Shown here: positions 59,190 through 64,000 of the stretch, piece by piece
How positions within the stretch are numbered: the stretch's first letter is position 1
Layout of the letters: every line of letters starts with the position of its first letter
Assembly (NCBI RefSeq): GCF_002104515.1
Contig: NZ_NBOE01000006.1
Span: 124,001-188,000, forward strand
Direction of reading: 5' to 3'
Length of the DNA: 64,000 bases
Origin: Colwellia polaris
GTDB lineage: Bacteria > Pseudomonadota > Gammaproteobacteria > Enterobacterales > Alteromonadaceae
Translations under genes and position numbers: made by a program
The notes under the pieces: model-generated
Database searches by the model: none
What the model was told of the DNA's origin: nothing
What the model saw: only the letters and a program-made list of their open reading frames with translations

Positions 59190-59317
59190 TTGTTAGGCTC
59201 CAAGCAGTTTTTAGCTTTTAGTAACTTTAAGCCTCAAACAGCTTTCACCCAATCTTAATATTCCCTATACGCTAAGCACTCTAGCAAACAAAGCTATGCG
59301 TGCTTTTAACTTTCTCA

Positions 59318-59734
59318 TCACTCATTCAAGTTAGCTTTAAGCGTTTGGGATAATTGAATAAAGTCAGCAACTTCTTCAGCTGAAACATTGTTGACCATTT
59401 TATCGAATAGCTGTTTCTCAGCTGTTTTAAATAACGTGATTATTTCAATGCCCTTAACCGATAAGGTTAATAAATGACTACGTTTGTCTTTTTCATTATC
59501 TGTTTTGATAATGAGCTCTTGGCTTAGTAGCTCTTTAATTAATCTATTAATTTGGGCTTTATCTCGGCCCATAAAGTCAGCTAACTTTTGCCCTGTGCAT
59601 TCATCTATGTGTGATATTACTTTTAAAGACTTTAAGTGCATTGGAGATAAATCTATGTTTAATAGTTTTATTTCTTGCTTCATGTTGTTACGTACTGCGT
59701 GCACTAAATTAAAAAGAGCTTCACTTAATTCCAT
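59318..59734 (-). CDS. MarR family transcriptional regulator
   Basis: The 138-residue protein has the winged-helix MarR fold (MHLKSLKVISHIDECTGQKLADFMGRDKAQINRLIKELL for helices 2-4, then the wing with DNEKDKRSHLLTLS). The start at 59734 has GGAA 8 bases upstream; a longer frame to 59788 lacks a good site. It is divergent from the DUF2798 gene, and an inverted repeat between them is a likely operator. The effector is unknown. Confidence 0.9.
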   Translation of the reverse strand: MELSEALFNLVHAVRNNMKQEIKLLNIDLSPMHLKSLKVISHIDECTGQKLADFMGRDKAQINRLIKELLSQELIIKTDNEKDKRSHLLTLSVKGIEIITLFKTAEKQLFDKMVNNVSAEEVADFIQLSQTLKANLNE

Positions 59735-59790
59735 CGTTATTTCCGCATAAATTAATGATATAAAAATATAGTTGACAATATCAACCAATA

Positions 59791-59823
59791 TACAATATAG
59801 TAGACCTTATTAACTATATTGTA
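59791..59823. promoter_or_regulatory. Inverted repeat, likely MarR operator
   Basis: TACAATATAGT (59791-59801) and ACTATATTGTA (59813-59823) are perfect inverse copies with an 11-base spacer. A TTGACA at 59773-59778 with TATAGT 18 bases later gives a plus-strand promoter that the left arm overlaps. Confidence 0.65.
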
Positions 59824-59835
59824 TTGAGAGTTGTT

Positions 59836-60279
59836 ATGCCACTTAAATTTAAAAGAGTAACTATTATGTTTTTGGTGATGCTGTTCATGGTCGCTAGTAT
59901 TACGGCGATTATGACCATTGCAAATCTTGAGGGCTCACAGGGTTTTCTTAATGTTTGGTTAAATGCTTTTCTGTTTACCTTTTTAGTATTAATTCCTACC
60001 GGAGGCTGTGTTTTTATCATATTAAGTAAGCTGATAAATCATTACTGCTCAGCATGGTCTGTTTTGCAAAAAAACTTATTACAAGGTTTGTTAATGGCTG
60101 TCGCTATGGAGTCGATTATGGCAGCAGTTCTGACCATAAAAAGTGGTGTTTATGAATCAATAACACACTTTTTTGCATTATTTTTTAATAGTTTACTTTA
60201 TGCATTACCCGTAGGGATTACGTTGTCGCTTATTATGACGTTAGTGATAAAGCCAAAGCTTGATGAAGGTGTTGTTTAG
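59836..60279 (+). CDS. DUF2798 membrane protein
   Basis: The 147-residue protein has four membrane segments arranged as two related halves (about 7-27 and 38-60; 82-104 and 112-136). Each half resembles the short DUF2798 unit, whose signature includes NVWLNAFLFTFLVLIPTG. The function is unknown. The ATG at 59836 has GAGAG upstream; the frame opens at a TTG four codons earlier. It is divergent from marR and probably controlled by it. Confidence 0.8.
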   Translation: MPLKFKRVTIMFLVMLFMVASITAIMTIANLEGSQGFLNVWLNAFLFTFLVLIPTGGCVFIILSKLINHYCSAWSVLQKNLLQGLLMAVAMESIMAAVLTIKSGVYESITHFFALFFNSLLYALPVGITLSLIMTLVIKPKLDEGVV

Positions 60280-60285
60280 CATGTT

Positions 60286-60445
60286 ATACCAATTGATATA
60301 AACAATCGATCATTCTAAAGCGGTTTAAATATCCAGTATCTACGTTGCTTTCAATCCCAATAGCCTGCTATTGCTCAATCAAGCGCCTTGCTGCTGAAAA
60401 TTTATCCTCGTTTAAAATTGATCGATTCATTAAATCAATTGGTAT
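60286..60445. mobile_element. MITE-like element, about 160 bp, between the DUF2798 and SIP-type genes
   Basis: The ends are inverted copies of 27 bases with three mismatches (ATACCAATTGAT at the left, ATCAATTGGTAT at the right). TTA occurs directly at both ends (60284-60286 and 60445-60447) and could be a 3-base target duplication. No ORF is inside. It splits what may have been a DUF2798-SIP transcript. Confidence 0.7.
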
Positions 60446-60477
60446 TATTTAATTTAGATAAAAAATAGGAGAATATT

Positions 60478-61203
60478 ATGGGACCCACTATGCGAATGAC
60501 ACAGGTTTTATCTATTAATGATTTATCGCCACACATGAGAAGAATTACCTTAACGGGAGATTCACTTGCTGACTTCCCAGAGGGTAAAGAAAGCGCCCAT
60601 GTAAAAGCCATTTTTCCTGCGCCTAGTTCAAGTAATAAAAAGCCTAAACTAGGCGTATATTTGGGCTTTAAGAATTTCATGCGCTCTTATACCATTAGAT
60701 CGTTTGATAAAGAAAATTTAGCGTTAACGATTGATTTTGCTGTAAACGATCACCAAGGTTTAGCGACTAATTGGGCACTTGCAGCGAAAACAGGTGATTA
60801 TCTTGGTATAGCTGGGCCAGGCGATGCAAAACATGCCGATTTAAACGCACCAAATCACTTGTTTTTTGGTGATATAACCGCATTGCCCGCCATTGCTGCA
60901 ACATTGGAGAAACTGCCAGAGAATACAGCGGGACATGCTTATATTCAAATACCTAACGAGCAAGATAAACAAGTGATAGCAGCGCCAAAAGGAGTAAAGC
61001 TACACTGGCTTGTAACAGCAAATAAATTCACAGAAGATTTCCTTATAGGACTTAAGTCACTAGGCAATGATATCAGTGATACCGCGATATTTATTGCTGC
61101 AGAGGCTAGCGTTGTTAAGCAATTAAAGTCGCATTTAAACACCAGCTGTGAATATGATAAAACTAAACTTTATGCCAGCGCATATTGGAATCAGAAAAGG
61201 TAA
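60478..61203 (+). CDS. Siderophore-interacting-protein (SIP) family flavoprotein
   Basis: The 241-residue protein matches the SIP/ViuB family of FAD-dependent reductases. It has HMRRITLTGDSLADFP and YTIRSFDKENLALTIDFAVN (FAD-binding), then GPGDAKHADLNAPNHLFFGDITALPAIAATLE for the nucleotide-binding half and a C-terminal SAYWNQ motif. Such enzymes release iron from ferric siderophores in the cytoplasm. AGGAG lies six bases before the ATG. No Fur box was identified. A MITE-like element ends about 30 bases upstream. Confidence 0.9.
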   Translation: MGPTMRMTQVLSINDLSPHMRRITLTGDSLADFPEGKESAHVKAIFPAPSSSNKKPKLGVYLGFKNFMRSYTIRSFDKENLALTIDFAVNDHQGLATNWALAAKTGDYLGIAGPGDAKHADLNAPNHLFFGDITALPAIAATLEKLPENTAGHAYIQIPNEQDKQVIAAPKGVKLHWLVTANKFTEDFLIGLKSLGNDISDTAIFIAAEASVVKQLKSHLNTSCEYDKTKLYASAYWNQKR

Positions 61204-61260
61204 ATAGCGCTAGGAGTGTATATTTTAATCATGATGACTTAAGTTTTACTTTCAGCAATA

Positions 61261-61286
61261 AAAAAACCGCATTAATGCGGTTTTTT
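61261..61286 (+). terminator. Bidirectional terminator between convergent genes
   Basis: AAAAAACCGCATT / AATGCGGTTTTTT is a perfect 13-bp stem with no loop and T-runs on both strands. It serves the SIP gene and the minus-strand repeat protein gene. Confidence 0.9.
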
Positions 61287-61367
61287 ATTATTTATACTTT
61301 ATCTATTTTACTCGCTTTGCCACCTGTTTATGTGGCTTAAAAATAGGCGTATACATTTTTCCTGCTC

Positions 61368-64000
61368 TTATTGATGAGAGCGCAATTTTAATGTTGATGT
61401 GCTGGCGTCATAAATAATTACTCGCTGGTACTCTGGCAGAAAATAATGCTGTTTTGGACTATCAGCAATAATTAATTCTGACCAAAGTTCAACTTGAGCA
61501 GCATTGTATTTAGTTAATACCATTCCCTGTGTTTGATCAAAGCGATAGAAATAACTGTTGTCTTCGGTATCAGAGATTGTATTAATGGTTTGAACATTAG
61601 CATTTGTGTGCAGTAAGCCATTATCGGTATATGTTGTACCGTCAAAACTTGCCCATTCAGAAGTGCTATTGGCGCTATAAATGGTGTTGCCATCATGGTT
61701 CAAACTTATGCTTGTTAGGCTGACAAAAGCGTTATTAGTATAAGCTGGGTTATTCATTACTGAAACCATTTCACTGGCATAGGCATTATAGCTAAGCGCA
61801 TAGCGCTCTAATGACGTTGTTGATTGCTTGTATGCCATTACAATATCAGCGCTATTAGCTTGTCCAATAGTTGAGGTAAAGTAAGCATTTTCTTGATCCC
61901 AATACTGGCGAACTAAGTTTAAATCAGCGTATTCAAGAGTTTGTGTGATAACAACCGGTGCGCCAGCGACTATTTTAATTAAAACTGGGCGAAACGCTAT
62001 GGTGATATTCTCACTGTCGATTTCACTAAACTGATAATTACTTAAGTTAAATTGGTAATGATTCACCCGTGTTTGTTCAACTTCATTTTCATCTAAATAG
62101 GTTTCACTGTTAGATGCCAATAGCATTGAACCGTCTGGATGAATAACTAAGTTAGTTAAATCTACATCAGCCAAGGGGGAGTTAGCAGTATTGATTAAGG
62201 TACCAGAAATAACGTGGTAAGTATTAATTTTGTCACCTGAAGCGATATAAACATAAGGTCGCATTGGGTCAAGTACTAAACCTGAAGCATTGACCGTAAC
62301 ACTTTCAACATCAATATCTGCACTGTCATCAGCGCCTTTGTTAAACGTTACGTTAATGCTACCCGCTAAAGCTGAACCTTCGGTCGTCGGTGTTAAGTTA
62401 ATTACTGCGCTATAGACACCGTCAGCAGTTAAATTAGCAGGAATTGCGTTAATGCTAAGGGTATTATTTGTGTTGTTTGCTGACAAAGACAACCAGTTAA
62501 CATCGGTGCTTGCTTGCCAAGCAATAGGTGTTTCGCTGTTCGTTATAATATCAACGGTATGTTCTAAAGTTTGTTCGGTCGCTAAGCTGTTAAAGGCTAA
62601 TGATGGATAGTTGCTACTTAACCTTATCGCGTCAATCGCAAGTTCTACCGTTATAACTTTTGTTGTGCCACTTGCAGGGTCGAATATAGATATACTGGCA
62701 GACATTAAGCCCCAACCTGTAATTAGGCTGCGATCGATATCAATTAAAATAGCATCGCCATTTTCATCGCTTTGCTGGGTTAATATCAACCAAGGAGCGC
62801 TGGCAGATGCTTGCCAATCTGCGCCAATATTCGACAGTGTCAGTGTTTGTTGGTTAATAACACTATCACCAAAATTGGTGGTAAAGCTTAAGGTTTCAGA
62901 AGAAGTAGAAAATTGACTTAAATTAATAACATCTATGCTGTTAGCGTTTGGCGAAGGTAGCACAGCTCTGCTATCACCGTTGGCTATTAGCATTTGAGTG
63001 GGTTGGTTTGAACCTAATGTAATACGGTTAGCAATGGTTTGTTCTTCGTTATAAACATCAATGCTAAAGCCTGTTTCGGGATCAAATCTAACAAAGTGAG
63101 GGCGATCATTCGCTGTATGTGCTAGCGCTAAATCTATAATAGCTTCGTCGCTATTAAGTACACCATTGTCAGTAAAAGTTGTACCATCAAAGCTTATCCA
63201 TTGGCTTGTTGGGCTTAGGGCATAAATGTTTTTTTCATCTGAAGTAACATAAAAGTCATTAATTTGATCGTTCTCACCTAATAACTCTGGGCGGTAGCTG
63301 TGACTAATGCTGGTTGTAATCGGGTTACGGCCAAAGTCGTTCACCATAGCTTCAATACGCTTTATCGACATTAAATCATCAGCTGAACTAATATCTAAAG
63401 CAAACAGAGTTTGATTTTGTTCTGCGACATTAAATGCTCTGGCGAAAAAGGCATTAGCGGTATCAAAACCAACTTGCATAAGGTTTTCATCAGCAAACTC
63501 TAAAAGTGCTGTTGCAACAAAATAGCGGCCGTCAATGCGAATAAATTTAACCGGCTCATTGATAATATCGATATCGGTTAATTCAACAAAGCTCATATCG
63601 TCAAGATTAATTTTATATCTGTGTACTGTGGTTTCAGTGGTGTCTTCATCAATAACAACGGTTTCAGTCGCCTTGGCTAGTATTATGCTAGCGTCAGGGT
63701 GGATGATCAGTTGCTCTAATGTTGTTTCTTCAGGTGAAATTACCGTTGATGATAATAATTCGTTGCTATAAAGGTGATAGCTTCGTAGCTCGTTATTAAC
63801 GGCTACATAATATTGCGGCAATAAAGGATCAGTAACTATGCCATCGGTATTAGCAATAATGTCTAAAGAATTGTTTTCAGTGTTCAAGTCAGATTTATAA
63901 AAGCTCACTTGTATTGTGTTTGCCATTGCTGTGGTTTGATCATTTGGGCTAAGGGTTATTTCAGCCAGGGTTGTAGTGTTATTGGCTAGTGCACTGCTGT
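61368..64000 (-). CDS. Large surface-type protein with propeller-like and BACON-like repeats (5' end outside window)
   Basis: The frame stays open to the right edge, beyond the first internal ATG at 63926, so the true start lies outside; 876 residues are visible. The arrangement is an end of a BACON-like beta domain, a propeller-like region (about 30-365), two BACON-like units with the typical WL (APWLILTQQ and VNWLSLSAN), then a second propeller-like region (about 570-876). The two propellers share PYVYIAS/PQYYVAV, HPDGSM/HPDASI and FDGTT-(Y/F)-TDNG. The family is unknown to me; Ig-like folds would be an alternative for the middle units. Cell-surface binding is inference. Confidence 0.65.
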   Translation of the reverse strand, partial: SSALANNTTTLAEITLSPNDQTTAMANTIQVSFYKSDLNTENNSLDIIANTDGIVTDPLLPQYYVAVNNELRSYHLYSNELLSSTVISPEETTLEQLIIHPDASIILAKATETVVIDEDTTETTVHRYKINLDDMSFVELTDIDIINEPVKFIRIDGRYFVATALLEFADENLMQVGFDTANAFFARAFNVAEQNQTLFALDISSADDLMSIKRIEAMVNDFGRNPITTSISHSYRPELLGENDQINDFYVTSDEKNIYALSPTSQWISFDGTTFTDNGVLNSDEAIIDLALAHTANDRPHFVRFDPETGFSIDVYNEEQTIANRITLGSNQPTQMLIANGDSRAVLPSPNANSIDVINLSQFSTSSETLSFTTNFGDSVINQQTLTLSNIGADWQASASAPWLILTQQSDENGDAILIDIDRSLITGWGLMSASISIFDPASGTTKVITVELAIDAIRLSSNYPSLAFNSLATEQTLEHTVDIITNSETPIAWQASTDVNWLSLSANNTNNTLSINAIPANLTADGVYSAVINLTPTTEGSALAGSINVTFNKGADDSADIDVESVTVNASGLVLDPMRPYVYIASGDKINTYHVISGTLINTANSPLADVDLTNLVIHPDGSMLLASNSETYLDENEVEQTRVNHYQFNLSNYQFSEIDSENITIAFRPVLIKIVAGAPVVITQTLEYADLNLVRQYWDQENAYFTSTIGQANSADIVMAYKQSTTSLERYALSYNAYASEMVSVMNNPAYTNNAFVSLTSISLNHDGNTIYSANSTSEWASFDGTTYTDNGLLHTNANVQTINTISDTEDNSYFYRFDQTQGMVLTKYNAAQVELWSELIIADSPKQHYFLPEYQRVIIYDASTSTLKLRSHQ

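Larger units (their letters stand above)
58761..59317. other. Regulatory region upstream of the lipoprotein gene
   Basis: No gene was found. The part next to the gene holds two PHO-box-like sites in 11-bp phase (58825-58842 and 58869-58886) and a possible -10 (TAGCAT on the minus strand, about 10 bases after the proximal site). The distal part contains a 30-base perfect palindrome (59160-59189). Confidence 0.6.

Noticed and set aside
60286-60477. Fur box upstream of the SIP-type gene
   Set aside because: No 19-bp Fur-like inverted repeat was found; the upstream region is mostly the MITE-like element.
1-64000. tRNA, rRNA, CRISPR arrays, prophage, complete insertion sequences, restriction or defence systems
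   Set aside because: None was recognised on reading either strand, but a covariance-model tRNA/ncRNA scan could not be run.

Overview
The window reads as ordinary chromosome from a marine, AT-rich gammaproteobacterium of the Alteromonadales, most likely Colwelliaceae (Colwellia or Thalassotalea type). The basis is protein similarity recalled from memory, low GC, a Na+-NQR operon, NhaD, FabV, two GGDEF proteins and a TonB system of the TtpC type. No rRNA, tRNA, CRISPR array, prophage or complete insertion sequence was seen. Two short inverted-repeat elements that look like MITEs are present.

Layout. 1-7 kb: the end of parE, a VOC protein, two overlapping membrane diguanylate cyclase genes and parC. 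7-14.5 kb: small conserved genes, transaldolase, yaaA, an S9 peptidase, srmB and fldB. 14.7-20.4 kb: dsbC-recJ-prfB-lysS, the classic gammaproteobacterial block but without xerD; prfB carries the programmed +1 frameshift. 20.4-22.5 kb: a MITE-like element, a b-type cytochrome and a cytochrome c'. 22.5-27.1 kb (minus strand): rlmG-yajG-cyclophilin-hypothetical-ampG plus an unlisted 56-residue membrane protein. 27.2-29.7 kb: alkB-like, bolA and fabV. 30.2-37.7 kb: nqrABCDEF, apbE and nqrM, which together encode the sodium-pumping NADH dehydrogenase and its maturation factors. 37.8-43.8 kb: a HupE/UreJ-like protein, nhaD, dinB with a consensus LexA box and a small leader ORF, and a secreted metallo-beta-lactamase-fold protein. 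44.1-47.5 kb: a divergent esterase and membrane-bound winged-helix regulator.

47.7-58.8 kb (minus strand) is the most system-like part. It runs, in transcription order, from a repeated beta-helix lipoprotein and a TonB-dependent receptor, through a strong terminator, to DUF3450, a TtpC-like proton channel, ExbB, ExbD, TonB and a TPR protein. A near-consensus PHO box lies upstream of the lipoprotein gene, and three 7-bp half-sites repeated exactly every 11 bp lie upstream of DUF3450. I infer a phosphate-starvation outer-membrane uptake module with its own energising complex.

59.3-64 kb: a MarR regulator divergent from a DUF2798 protein with an inverted repeat between them, a MITE-like element, a siderophore-interacting-type flavoprotein, and a large surface-type repeat protein that runs off the right edge.
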